A DNA stretch of 39,335 bases, taken from positions 1-39,335 of the forward strand of contig DATHOE010000008.1 in assembly GCA_035485275.1 (NCBI GenBank), given 5' to 3'. The first letter of the stretch is position 1, and each line of letters opens with the position of its first letter. The position numbers and the translations under genes were made by a program. Positions 1-7,239 of this stretch are shown here, in pieces. This DNA comes from DAIDJD01 sp035485275. GTDB taxonomy: Bacteria; Oederibacteriota; JAJYGY01; DAIDJD01. The notes beneath the pieces were generated by a model that had not been told where the DNA came from, did no database searches, and saw only the letters and a list, made by a program, of their open reading frames with translations.

Positions 1-32
1 GAGAGGTCGGCCTTTGAGCAGACGATCTTCAT
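1..32 (-). CDS. dnaN: DNA polymerase III sliding clamp, beta subunit (start only)
   Basis: Only the first ten codons are in the window, read leftward from an ATG at 32-30: MKIVCSKADL. This resembles the usual beta-clamp N-terminus (MKxxCxxxxL), and the position directly after dnaA on the same strand is the standard dnaA-dnaN order. A strong Shine-Dalgarno GGAGGA (38-43 on the plus strand, read as the complement) sits 5 nt before the ATG. The identity is inferred mainly from synteny plus this short match. Confidence 0.75.
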   Translation of the reverse strand, partial: MKIVCSKADL

Positions 33-274
33 GCGCTTCCTCCGTTGTTAATACTTCTTTTAAAAGATATTAAAAGTAGTAGCCGTAGTGATAGGGCCTG
101 GGGATTAGTGGATAAGGCCTCTATTCCCATGGGCTTGAAGCGTAAGACCCTGTTCAAACCTTGGGCATCCCGGCGCCAGTTTTACACTTCATGCGGCCAA
201 AACGCCAACATCATCCGTGAACGCCGCCGGGATTGTGCAAAGGCCCAAGGTTCTGAACCGCTTATACACGGCTT
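33..274. other. dnaA-dnaN intergenic spacer
   Basis: This 242-bp gap is AT-rich next to dnaN. It holds a one-mismatch DnaA box (AGTGGATAA, 107-115) and a weaker one (TTATACACG, 262-270). I see no convincing terminator or hairpin. It could be a second part of a bipartite origin, as dnaA-dnaN spacers sometimes are, but the box quality is lower than in the dnaA-rpmH gap. Confidence 0.35.
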
Positions 275-1621
275 TCAAACCACGCCTTTGATCTGTTGGA
301 TCAATTTTTCAATGGTAGCGGCGAGATCCGTGTCCTGTTTCATTTTCTGCTCTATCTTGTTGATGGCATGGATCACGGTGGTGTGGTCGCGCCCACCGAA
401 GGCGTTGCCGATCTCCGGAAGGCTGGCCGGCGTCAATTCCCGGCTGAGGTACATGGCTATCTGGCGCGGATAAGCCACCGCGTCGGTGCGCTTGCGGGCC
501 TTCATGTCGGATAGCTTTAAATTGAAGCGGTTGGTGACGGTTTCCTGGATCAGGTCGATGCTGATGGGCCGCGCCTGGGCTTTCAGCAGGTCGCGCAGGG
601 CCTCCTTGGCCAGGTCGAGGTTGATTTCCCGGTCGAGGATGGACCGCAGGGCCATGATCTTGACCAGGGAGCCTTCCAGCTCGCGGACATTGTGGGTGAA
701 GGTCCGCGCCAGGAACTCCAGCACGTCCTCCGGGACCCCGCAGTTCTCGGCCATGGCCTTCTTGCTGAGGATGGCGAGCCGGGTCTCGTAGTCGGGCCGG
801 CTGATGTCCGCGACCAGGCCCCATTCAAAGCGGTTGCGCAGGCGCTCGTCCAGGTTGATCTCGCGCGGCGGGATGTCGCTGGTCGCGACGATCTGCTTGC
901 CGTGGCTGTGCAGGTCGTTGAAGGTGTGGAAGAACTCCTCCTGGGTGCTCTCCTTGCCCGCCAGGAACTGGATGTCGTCGATGAGCAGGATGTCGGTGTT
1001 GCGGAATTTTTCCCTGAAGAGACGCATGTCGCCGCCGCTGCGCAGCACCGAGATCATCTCGTTCATGAAATTTTCCGAGCTTATGTAGAGCGCCCGCAGA
1101 GTGGGGTGATGGCTCAGCGCCAGGTTGCCGATGGCGTGCAGCAGATGGGTCTTGCCCAGGCCCACCCCGCCATAGAGGACGAGAGGATTGTAGGACTTGC
1201 TCGGGTTTTCCGCCACCGCGCGGCAGGCCGCCTGGGCGAAACGGTTGCTGGGGCCGACGATGAAATTGGTGAAGGTGAACAATGGGTTGAGGGGCGTGAC
1301 CCGCTCTTCCACGGGGATGGGGAGCACCACCCGTTCGGACACGACGATGCGGCTTTTCAGGTCCTCTTTTTCCGGGATCCTGAAGGTCACGGCCAGTTGT
1401 TCGTCCCCGCTGGCTTCCCGCAGGACCTCGGTGATGCGGCCCTTCTGCTGCAGCATCCATTCGCGGCGGAAGGGGTCGGCGGCTTCAAGCACCAGGGCAT
1501 GGCCGTCCCAGTCCGACAGGCGCGCTGATTTGAAATACGTCTCGAACTCGGTGTCCGAGAAGCGCAGGCTTAATTTGGCTTGTAGTTGCGGCCAGGGTAG
1601 GGCCGCCGTCTTATCGCCCAT
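275..1621 (-). CDS. dnaA: Chromosomal replication initiator DnaA
   Basis: The 448-residue protein has normal DnaA length and all four domains: an N-terminal DnaB/DiaA-interaction domain (about 1-85), a short linker, the AAA+ domain with Walker A GGVGLGKTHLL (about 150-160) and Walker B ILLIDDIQFL (about 210-220), and a C-terminal DNA-binding domain with the signature GGRDHTTVIHA near residue 410. It binds DnaA boxes at oriC and melts the origin. The ATG at 1621 is preceded by GGAG at a 6-nt spacing. It is divergent from rpmH and followed by dnaN, the ancestral arrangement. DnaA boxes lie in its own upstream region, which suggests autoregulation. Confidence 0.98.
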   Translation of the reverse strand: MGDKTAALPWPQLQAKLSLRFSDTEFETYFKSARLSDWDGHALVLEAADPFRREWMLQQKGRITEVLREASGDEQLAVTFRIPEKEDLKSRIVVSERVVLPIPVEERVTPLNPLFTFTNFIVGPSNRFAQAACRAVAENPSKSYNPLVLYGGVGLGKTHLLHAIGNLALSHHPTLRALYISSENFMNEMISVLRSGGDMRLFREKFRNTDILLIDDIQFLAGKESTQEEFFHTFNDLHSHGKQIVATSDIPPREINLDERLRNRFEWGLVADISRPDYETRLAILSKKAMAENCGVPEDVLEFLARTFTHNVRELEGSLVKIMALRSILDREINLDLAKEALRDLLKAQARPISIDLIQETVTNRFNLKLSDMKARKRTDAVAYPRQIAMYLSRELTPASLPEIGNAFGGRDHTTVIHAINKIEQKMKQDTDLAATIEKLIQQIKGVV

Positions 1622-1648
1622 GGTCAGCTCCGTGGGATGGCATTCGTC

Positions 1649-1657
1649 TTATTCACA
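1649..1657 (+). promoter_or_regulatory. DnaA box (TTATTCACA)
   Basis: Exact match to the consensus TTATNCACA, 28 bp upstream of the dnaA start codon, in the candidate origin. Confidence 0.7.
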
Positions 1658-1660
1658 GTC

Positions 1661-1669
1661 TTTTCCACA
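1661..1669 (+). promoter_or_regulatory. DnaA box, relaxed (TTTTCCACA)
   Basis: Matches TTATNCACA with one change (A to T at position 3), in the same orientation as the perfect box and 12 bp from it, so the two lie on nearly the same face of the helix. Confidence 0.5.
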
Positions 1670-1721
1670 AATGCACATCCATTCTGCTGTGGATCTGGGG
1701 AGAACCTTGCAGCCAATGTTG

Positions 1722-1751
1722 ATTATAAGTGGAATTCGGTGTATTTTTCAA
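1722..1751 (-). promoter_or_regulatory. Sigma70-type promoter of dnaA
   Basis: On the minus strand TTGAAA (complement of 1746-1751) and a perfect TATAAT (complement of 1722-1727) are separated by 18 bp. The predicted start leaves a leader of about 95 nt that contains the DnaA boxes, so DnaA bound there would sit downstream of the start site. Confidence 0.6.
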
Positions 1752-1770
1752 CCCGTTTCAAATATTGGAC

Positions 1771-1800
1771 TTGACCCTGATTGTTGGCTTGCCATACAAT
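1771..1800 (+). promoter_or_regulatory. Sigma70-type promoter of the rpmH operon
   Basis: TTGACC (1771-1776) and TACAAT (1795-1800) are separated by 18 bp, facing rpmH and back to back with the dnaA promoter. Confidence 0.6.
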
Positions 1801-1906
1801 TTACGGCTTTTAGAGCTCTTTGGGGTCCTGGCGCCTGGCGCCGGATTGGCCTGGCTAGGCCCGCGTTTTCCGCGCCAAGCGGATTTAAGCACAAGCAGGA
1901 GAGGCA

Positions 1907-2050
1907 ATGCCGAAGCGAACTTATCAGCCCCACAACCGCCGCGCGGTCAAGAAGCACGGATTCCGCGCCCGTATGGCGACTCCCTCTGGACAGGCGGTCA
2001 TCAAGCGCCGCCGCGCCAAGGGCCGCCATAAGATCAAGACGGATTACTAA
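1907..2050 (+). CDS. rpmH: Large ribosomal subunit protein bL34
   Basis: This 47-residue, very basic protein starts MPKRTYQPHNRR and contains KKHGFRARM and GQAVIKRRRAKGR, the near-invariant bL34 pattern. It is a structural protein of the 50S subunit. The Shine-Dalgarno AGGAG (1897-1901) lies 5 nt before the ATG. It is the first gene of the rpmH-rnpA-yidD-yidC-jag-mnmE operon, and the divergent position next to dnaA is the classic one. Confidence 0.97.
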   Translation: MPKRTYQPHNRRAVKKHGFRARMATPSGQAVIKRRRAKGRHKIKTDY

Positions 2051-2055
2051 AAGCC

Positions 2056-2478
2056 GTGCCACCCTTGGCGACGGGGGGTCAAGGGGATTTGGAACGCTCC
2101 CAAGGAGCGGTGCAGGACTTCTGTAAAGCCAGGCGTTTACTTAAAGCCTCCGATTTTAACAGGGTCTTCAAGCAAGGCCGGCGTCAGAGCCTTCCGGAAT
2201 TCACCTTGGCCTTCCGTGTCCGTCCGGCGAAAGAGGGCCGGAACAGTCCCCCAAGATTGGGCTTATCTGTTTCCCGTAAGGTGGGGAAGTCGGTCCAGCG
2301 TAATAAGCTAAAGCGACGGGTGAGGGAGATTTTTCGTCTAAATCACGAAAAAATGCTCCCGGGAACTGAATTGGTGGTCATTCCTCGCAAAGAAGCGGTT
2401 GGATTGTCCTATCAAAATCTGGAAATGAAGATATTTTCCCTACTCATCCGTGGAAAAATGCTCAAAAAGGATCAGTAG
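2056..2478 (+). CDS. rnpA: Ribonuclease P protein component
   Basis: This is the small basic protein that assists RNase P RNA in 5' tRNA maturation. It shows the RnpA core: an N-terminal RLLKASDFNRVFKQG segment, RLGLSVSRKVGKSVQRNKLKRRVREIFR (the RNR motif helix) and the C-terminal strand ELVVIPR. The start is uncertain. The GTG at 2056, 6 nt after rpmH, gives 140 residues but lacks a clear ribosome site. An in-frame GTG at 2110 gives 122 residues, closer to the usual length, but its AAGGAG is only 2 nt away. The stop overlaps the yidD start by one base (TAGTG). Confidence 0.93.
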   Translation: MPPLATGGQGDLERSQGAVQDFCKARRLLKASDFNRVFKQGRRQSLPEFTLAFRVRPAKEGRNSPPRLGLSVSRKVGKSVQRNKLKRRVREIFRLNHEKMLPGTELVVIPRKEAVGLSYQNLEMKIFSLLIRGKMLKKDQ

Positions 2479-2729
2479 TGCGCATTTTTTCCATAATTTT
2501 GGCCAAAATGTTCGAATTTTGGCATAAAACCATATCCAAAGCCTTACCGCATGCATGCAGGTACGAACCGAGCTGTTCCCTGTACGCTGCAGAGGCCCTA
2601 AGAACCCATGGCCTGATCCGGGGCGCTTGGCTGGCTGTCAGGCGCCTGATGCGTTGCCACCCCTGGGGACGCTTTGGCTATGATCCGGTACCCGGCAGGC
2701 CTTTGAAGGCAAAGGAAGGACACGCATGA
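2478..2729 (+). CDS. yidD: Membrane protein insertion efficiency factor YidD
   Basis: This 83-residue protein has the YidD signature: CRYEPSCSLYAAEAL, HGLIRGAWLAVRRLMRCHPWGRFGYDPVP. It has an amphipathic N-terminus and conserved Cys residues. It is a small inner-membrane-associated factor that helps insertion of membrane proteins by YidC. It starts with GTG at the last base of the rnpA stop and its TGA overlaps the yidC ATG (ATGA), so translation is probably coupled through all three genes. Confidence 0.95.
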   Translation: MRIFSIILAKMFEFWHKTISKALPHACRYEPSCSLYAAEALRTHGLIRGAWLAVRRLMRCHPWGRFGYDPVPGRPLKAKEGHA

Positions 2730-4396
2730 ACCGCAATGTCGTCATTTTCATCCTAGCGTCACTGGGCATACTTCTGTTGTGGCAGCGCGTGGTGGACCAC
2801 TACGCGCCCCTGCCGGTCCCGGCGGCCTCCGCGCCCGGCAGCGCGGGCCATTCCTCCGCCGCGCCCTCCGCATCAGCATCCGCGGCCCCGGCCTCCGCGG
2901 CTTCCGCCGCGGCCTTCAGCGCCTCCGCCGTCCCCAGCCTGAGCCCTTCCAAGGAACAGATCGTCACGGTGGAGACAGGCGCCTTTGAAGCCGAGCTGAG
3001 CAGTCAGGGCGCGAAGTTCTCGAGCCTGAAGTTGAAGGGCATCAAGAAGATGGGCACCGAGGGCAACGGCACGCTGGACCTGGTGCCGCCGGCGGACGAG
3101 CCGCGCTACGGCGCCCTGGAGTTGGAAGGCACGAACCTGGACAGCATGGCCTGGACCGTGCTCACGCCCAAGCCCCTGGATGAAGGCGGCAAGCAGGTCG
3201 TGCGCTTCGGCGCCAGCGTCGGCAAGACCGGCCTGAAGGTCGTCAAGACCTTCAGCTTTGACCCGGCCGGATCCATGATCCACGTGCAAATCGCGGTGCA
3301 CAACGGCGGCGCCGCGCTGAGCAGCTTCCCGGCCCCCTTGTCGCTGCTGTGGGGCCCGGACCTGGGCGGGGACGGCGGCGGCATGAACCGCGGCCCCCTG
3401 CGCACCGGGGTGGTCCAGCTCTCCGAGAGCCTGGAGCGCGTGGTCTCCGGAAAGAATCCGCAGACCCTGGACTACGCCGCGCCGCGCTGGCTGGCCTTGA
3501 AGAACCATTATTTCGTGGTCGGCATCTTCCCGGCGGCGGGTTCGGCCTGGACCCGGGCGGAGGTGCGCGCCGACCAGCACGTCACCGTGGCCCTGCAGGC
3601 GGAGGGCCTGAGCGTCGCCCCGGGCCAGACCCTGGTCCTGGACGCGGACCTCTGGGCCGGCCCGCAGGAATACACCGCCCTCAAGGCGGTGGGGAACAAT
3701 TTCCAGGGCGTGCTGCAGTTCTCCTACGCCTCCTGGCTTGAATGGCTCAACCCCGCCTGCGTGGTCCTGCTGCTGATCCTGAAATGGTTCCACATGGTCA
3801 CCGGCAACTGGGGCGTGGCCGTCATCCTGCTGACCCTGCTGGTGCGCGGGGCCCTGTTCTATCCGAGCATGAAGAGCATGGTCAGCATGCGCAAGATGCA
3901 GAAGAAGCAGGCGCTCCTGAAGCCGCGCCTGGACACCCTGAAGAAGACCTACAAGGACAACCCGAAGCGGCTCAACGAAGAGACCATGAAGCTGTACCAG
4001 GAATTCGGGGTCAACCCCCTGGGCGGCTGCCTTCCCATGCTGATCCAGTTCCCGGTCTTCTTCGCCCTCTACGACACCTTCGCCGCGGCCTATGAGCTGC
4101 GCGGCGCCGGCTTCATCTGGCGCTGGACGGACCTGACCGCTCCCGATCCAACCTACATCTTCCCCATCGCCATGGGCCTGAGCATGTTCCTGCAGCAGCG
4201 GATGACGCCCGCGGCCGCTGCGGCCTCCGAGGACCAGCAGCAGATGCAGAAGATGATGCAGTGGATGATGCCCATCATGTTCACGGGCATGGCCCTGTAC
4301 CTGCACTGGCCCCTGGGCCTGCTCCTGTACTGGACCGCCAGCAACGCGATGGGCGTGCTCCAGCAGGTCGTGGTGAACAAGCTTTTGGTCGACTAG
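2726..4396 (+). CDS. yidC: Membrane protein insertase YidC
   Basis: The 556-residue Gram-negative-type YidC has an N-terminal membrane anchor (about 5-20), a long Ala/Ser/Pro linker (about 30-75), the periplasmic beta-sandwich P1 domain (about 78-325) and the conserved insertase core with five membrane segments (about 340-556). The core shows the essential Arg of the hydrophilic groove in LLVRGALFYP and the cytoplasmic hairpin MRKMQKKQALLKPRLDTL. The protein inserts and folds inner-membrane proteins alone or with SecYEG. The low-complexity linker of about 45 residues is longer than usual. A large P1 domain supports a diderm host. Confidence 0.97.
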   Translation: MNRNVVIFILASLGILLLWQRVVDHYAPLPVPAASAPGSAGHSSAAPSASASAAPASAASAAAFSASAVPSLSPSKEQIVTVETGAFEAELSSQGAKFSSLKLKGIKKMGTEGNGTLDLVPPADEPRYGALELEGTNLDSMAWTVLTPKPLDEGGKQVVRFGASVGKTGLKVVKTFSFDPAGSMIHVQIAVHNGGAALSSFPAPLSLLWGPDLGGDGGGMNRGPLRTGVVQLSESLERVVSGKNPQTLDYAAPRWLALKNHYFVVGIFPAAGSAWTRAEVRADQHVTVALQAEGLSVAPGQTLVLDADLWAGPQEYTALKAVGNNFQGVLQFSYASWLEWLNPACVVLLLILKWFHMVTGNWGVAVILLTLLVRGALFYPSMKSMVSMRKMQKKQALLKPRLDTLKKTYKDNPKRLNEETMKLYQEFGVNPLGGCLPMLIQFPVFFALYDTFAAAYELRGAGFIWRWTDLTAPDPTYIFPIAMGLSMFLQQRMTPAAAAASEDQQQMQKMMQWMMPIMFTGMALYLHWPLGLLLYWTASNAMGVLQQVVVNKLLVD

Positions 4397-4423
4397 CGTC
4401 GCCGGTTTTCAACAGAGGAACCC

Positions 4424-5173
4424 ATGGATTTCATCGAGAAGGAAGGTTTGTCCGTGCCCGAGGCCGTGTTCGCGGCGGCGCGCGCGCTGGGCATCGAGGA
4501 GAAGGACGCCCAGGTTCAGGTCCTGTCGCGCCCCGGCGCCCGCAGGGTGAAGGTGCGCGTCGGGATCCCCGGAGCGGTCCTTCCCGCGGCGGACGCCCCC
4601 GCGCCGGAAACGGCGCCGGCGGCCACCGGACCGGCCGAGGCGCAGCCCCAGCGCGAGGAGCGCTACGAGAAGCCCGCGGACTACGGCTCCCAGGCCCCCC
4701 TGCGCAAGGCCCCCGACGCCGGCCAGGCGCTCAGGGCCGCCGAGGACCTGGAACGGCTCCTGGCCGCCATGGGCACCCCCGCGACGGTGGAGCGCAAGGA
4801 GCGGGCCGGCAACGTGGTCTTGAACGTGCAGTCCTCGGAGCACGAGAACCTGCTCATCGGCAGGCGCGGCCAGACCGCCGAAGCCCTGCAGACCCTGGTC
4901 AACGAGTTCATGGGGCGCCGCGAGGGCGATTCAACTCTTTTTGTCTCGGTGGACGTGGCCGACTACCACGGACGCCAGGAGCAGCGCCTGGTGGAGAAGG
5001 CCCTGGCCCTGGCCGAACAGGTCCTGAGGGACGGCGGGCAGGCCAGCATGGGCCAGCTGAGCTCCATGGAGCGGCGCGTGGTGCACATGACGCTGAAGAC
5101 CATCGAAGGCGTCGAGAGCTTCAGCGTGGGCCAGGGCAGCGTGAAGAAATTGGTCGTACAGAAAAAGGGATGA
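4424..5173 (+). CDS. jag: Jag/KhpB RNA-binding protein (Jag-N, KH, R3H)
   Basis: This 249-residue protein has an N-terminal Jag domain (about 1-50), an Ala/Pro-rich linker (about 50-100), a KH domain with the loop LIGRRGQTAEALQ (about 143-155), and a C-terminal R3H domain with the ERRVVH (R-x3-H) motif near residue 210 and SFSVGQGS. Homologues bind RNA and act with KhpA in cell elongation and division. The ATG has GAGGA 6 nt upstream. It lies between yidC and mnmE as in most bacteria. Its TGA overlaps the mnmE ATG. Confidence 0.93.
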   Translation: MDFIEKEGLSVPEAVFAAARALGIEEKDAQVQVLSRPGARRVKVRVGIPGAVLPAADAPAPETAPAATGPAEAQPQREERYEKPADYGSQAPLRKAPDAGQALRAAEDLERLLAAMGTPATVERKERAGNVVLNVQSSEHENLLIGRRGQTAEALQTLVNEFMGRREGDSTLFVSVDVADYHGRQEQRLVEKALALAEQVLRDGGQASMGQLSSMERRVVHMTLKTIEGVESFSVGQGSVKKLVVQKKG

Positions 5174-6606
5174 ACGCGGACACCATCGTCGCCATCGCCA
5201 CGGCCCCCGGGGCTGCCGGCGTAGGCGTCGTGCGGATCAGCGGGCCCGCGGCCGTGGCCGTGGTCTCGCCTTTGTTCAAAGCTTTCGACGGACGCGCGCT
5301 GCAGGACCAGCCCCCCCGCTTTCTCGCTTTCGGCAAACTGCACAGGGCCGGCGGCGCCCTGCTGGACGAGGTGATGGTGGTGCGCTTCGCCGCGCCGCAC
5401 AGCTTCACCGGCGAGGACGTGGTGGAGGTGCAGGCGCACGGCGGCGCCTTCCACCTGCGCGAGGTGCAGGCCGCCCTGCTCGAGTCCTCCAGGAATTTCG
5501 AACGCCCGCCGCGCCTGGCCCGGCCCGGCGAATTCACCCAGCGCGCCTTTCTCAACGGCAAGATAGACCTGACCCGGGCCGAGGCCGTGGCCGACCTCAT
5601 CCAGAGCGGCTCCGAGCTGGCCCGCGCGGCGGCCGCTCAGCAGCTGGGCGGGGGCCTGCAGCGCGCCATAGAGTCCCTGCGCGCGGAGACCCTGGGCCTG
5701 CTGGCCGAATGCGAGGCGGCCTGCGATTTTCCCGAGGAGCACGAGCAGCTCCCGGACGCGGGCGCGGAATTCCAGGCCCGCCTCGGCGCGCTGACCCTGC
5801 GCCTCGACGCCCTGCTCGACACGGCGCAGGCGGGCCGCATGCTCACCCAGGGCGTGCGCGTGGCCCTGGCCGGCGCCCCCAACGCGGGCAAGAGCAGCCT
5901 TTTCAACGCGCTGTGCGACGAGAACCGCGCCATCGTCAGCGAGGAGCCGGGAACGACCCGGGACTGGCTGGAGGTGCGCGTGTCGTCGCAGGGCCTCACG
6001 CTGGTGCTCTATGACACCGCGGGCCTGCGCGAGGGGGCCTCGGCGGTGGAGGCGGAAGGCGTGCGGCGCACGCAGGAACTCGCGCGCGGGGCGGACGTGC
6101 TGCTGATGGTGCTGGACCTCTCCGCGCCCCTGGACCTCCGCGCCCTGGATGTGATGAGGGACGCCGGCGGCGCGATCGAGCTGGCCCTGAACAAAAGCGA
6201 CCTGCAGGCGGCCTGGGGCAAGGAAGAGCTTGAGCGCGCGTTGGCCGCGCAGGGCCGCGCGCCGCGCGACAGCGCGGCGCTGGCCGCAAGGGCGCAGCGC
6301 GTGAGCGCGCGCACGCGCGAAGGATTGGAGGGCCTGCTTGAACGCGTCGTCGACAGCGCGCTGCGGGGCCGCGGCACGCAGCGTTTGGAGGCTGTGGCAT
6401 TGACCCAGGCGCGGCACGAACGCGCGGCGCGCGATGCGCGCGCCTCTTTGGAACGCGTGCGCTTGGGCCATCGCAGCGGCGCGGGGGTCGAACTTCTGTC
6501 CGTGGATCTGAGGGCCGCTTTGGATGCCCTGGGTGAGATCATCGGGGCCACTCCCAGGGCCCAGGTGCTGGAGGAAATCTTCCGGCGTTTTTGCATTGGT
6601 AAATAG
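5170..6606 (+). CDS. mnmE: tRNA uridine-5-carboxymethylaminomethyl modification GTPase MnmE
   Basis: The 478-residue protein starts with MNADTIVAIATAPG, typical of MnmE. It has the formyl-THF-binding N-domain, a helical domain interrupted by the G domain with GAPNAGKSS (about 234-242), the EEPGTTRD switch, DTAG (about 281) and NKSD, and the C-terminal FCIGK whose Cys is characteristic of the family. With MnmG it modifies the wobble uridine of certain tRNAs. The start is fixed by the ATGA overlap with jag. The usual partner mnmG is not downstream here; an AT-rich gap follows. Confidence 0.97.
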   Translation: MNADTIVAIATAPGAAGVGVVRISGPAAVAVVSPLFKAFDGRALQDQPPRFLAFGKLHRAGGALLDEVMVVRFAAPHSFTGEDVVEVQAHGGAFHLREVQAALLESSRNFERPPRLARPGEFTQRAFLNGKIDLTRAEAVADLIQSGSELARAAAAQQLGGGLQRAIESLRAETLGLLAECEAACDFPEEHEQLPDAGAEFQARLGALTLRLDALLDTAQAGRMLTQGVRVALAGAPNAGKSSLFNALCDENRAIVSEEPGTTRDWLEVRVSSQGLTLVLYDTAGLREGASAVEAEGVRRTQELARGADVLLMVLDLSAPLDLRALDVMRDAGGAIELALNKSDLQAAWGKEELERALAAQGRAPRDSAALAARAQRVSARTREGLEGLLERVVDSALRGRGTQRLEAVALTQARHERAARDARASLERVRLGHRSGAGVELLSVDLRAALDALGEIIGATPRAQVLEEIFRRFCIGK

Positions 6607-6854
6607 GGTTTCAAGCTTTCTGTGAATAACCTTCATAAATTTTTTTATATTTTTTGGGTTTTTGTGGAATTGGTAAACGTAAGATAACCGTTCAGTGACA
6701 AGGGGAAATCCACTTTCACTTTACATTTTGCTTCATGTAATACTTTAACGGGAACGGATTTACGGAAAAGTTCCGCAATACGAAACCAAAAAACTTTTTA
6801 TAATCAATGCTTTTTCTTTTTTTCGGACTATTTTATCCCTTTGGCTGAATTAAT
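6607..6854. other. AT-rich intergenic island between mnmE and nrdJ
   Basis: This 248-bp stretch is far richer in A+T than its surroundings, with T runs at 6639-6665 and 6807-6823. It has a perfect DnaA box at its left edge, and a short CGGAA-AAG-TTCCG hairpin near 6764-6776 followed by A and T runs, a possible weak terminator for the mnmE operon. No open frame of interest was seen. Confidence 0.5.
6621..6629 (-). promoter_or_regulatory. DnaA box (TTATTCACA)
   Basis: TGTGAATAA on the plus strand is an exact DnaA box on the minus strand, the same 9-mer as the one in front of dnaA. It lies just after mnmE at the edge of an AT-rich island. Confidence 0.5.
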
Positions 6855-6883
6855 TTGACGCACTATATCTGGTGGCGTATATT
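6855..6883 (+). promoter_or_regulatory. Sigma70-type promoter of nrdJ
   Basis: TTGACG (6855-6860) and TATATT (6878-6883) are separated by 17 bp. The predicted start near 6890 gives a leader of about 350 nt. One NrdR box occupies the spacer and another covers the start site. Confidence 0.7.
6860..6875 (+). promoter_or_regulatory. NrdR box 1
   Basis: GCACTATATCTGGTGG matches the published NrdR consensus acaCwAtATaTwGtgt at 12 of 16 positions. It lies between the -35 and -10 elements of the nrdJ promoter. Confidence 0.75.
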
Positions 6884-6890
6884 GCGGTCC

Positions 6891-6906
6891 TCACTAAATA
6901 TTGGGC
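6891..6906 (+). promoter_or_regulatory. NrdR box 2
   Basis: TCACTAAATATTGGGC matches the NrdR consensus at 12 of 16 positions and is exactly 31 bp from box 1, three helical turns, the spacing expected for paired NrdR boxes. It covers the predicted start site, consistent with repression. Confidence 0.72.
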
Positions 6907-7239
6907 CAATACCTCCTAACAACGCAGTGCCAGAGCCTTCCCAGGCTCCCTCTGTGGGCCCAAGAAAAAAGTGTGAATAAGTCCCATCCGATGGGACGCA
7001 AGATCCGGACGCTAGTCCTACCCGCAAGACGAACCCAAATTTCTGCGAGACACGCTGTTGGACGGGCCGGCCACCCGAGCATAGGCCACATCGGACCTTT
7101 AAACTGTCCCCAGGGCATTGCCGTCTCTGGGGGGTTCAGAAGGTTCCCGCATTTCTGCGGGCCCCCTCTAAACCTTTTTGCCGCCGCCGTCCCCACTCCC
7201 CAGGGCCGGCCAAGGCACCCCCAACCTGGAGTCACACGC
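6901..7239 (+). promoter_or_regulatory. Long structured 5' leader of nrdJ, possible attenuator or riboswitch
   Basis: Visible pairings are TTGGGCC (6901-6907) with GGCCCAA (6957-6963), enclosing GAGCC/GGCTC; GTCCCAT/ATGGGAC (6981-6997); CCCCAG (7108-7113) with CTGGGG (7127-7132); and a hairpin CCCGCA/TGCGGG (7146-7161) inside AAGGTT/AACCTT (7140-7176), which runs into TTTTT. The G-run 7129-7134 can instead pair with CCCCC at 7162-7166, so two mutually exclusive folds are possible. I could not recognise the cobalamin riboswitch B12 box, although B12 control of a B12-dependent enzyme would make sense. A perfect DnaA box (6972-6980, minus) also lies here. The whole leader is open in frame with nrdJ, but the GGAG before 7240 favours that start. 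Confidence 0.45.
6972..6980 (-). promoter_or_regulatory. DnaA box (TTATTCACA) in the nrdJ leader
   Basis: Exact consensus DnaA box on the minus strand, about 80 bp downstream of the predicted nrdJ start site. It is the third copy of this exact 9-mer in the window. In E. coli, DnaA is known to act on nrdAB; here a role is inferred only. Confidence 0.45.

Larger units (their letters stand above)
1622..1906. other. Candidate oriC region between dnaA and rpmH
   Basis: This 285-bp divergent intergenic region carries a perfect DnaA box TTATTCACA, a relaxed box TTTTCCACA 12 bp further on, a partial box TGTGGATCT at 1688-1696, and an AT-rich segment around 1720-1800 that could unwind. The dnaA and rpmH promoters both lie in it. 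Origins are commonly found at this position. The number of boxes is small, so the origin may extend into the dnaA-dnaN gap. Confidence 0.55.

Noticed and set aside
2873..4306. Long minus-strand open frame opposite yidC
   Set aside because: Shadow frame of high-GC coding DNA with a low-complexity Gln/His/Arg/Gly-rich product. The same holds for the long minus frames opposite mnmE (4963-6636), nrdJ (7168-10011), the transporter genes (25475-27919) and the lectin gene (35099-38464).
6981..7040. c-di-GMP-I riboswitch in the nrdJ leader
   Set aside because: Only the GGGACGCAA piece is similar. The conserved upstream GGGCAAACC and the GNRA tetraloop arrangement are not present.
6901..7239. In-frame N-terminal extension of nrdJ by 113 codons from a TTG at 6901
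   Set aside because: The extension has no similarity to reductase N-terminal ATP-cone domains that I can see, overlaps an NrdR box and stem-loops, and the ATG at 7240 has a ribosome site.
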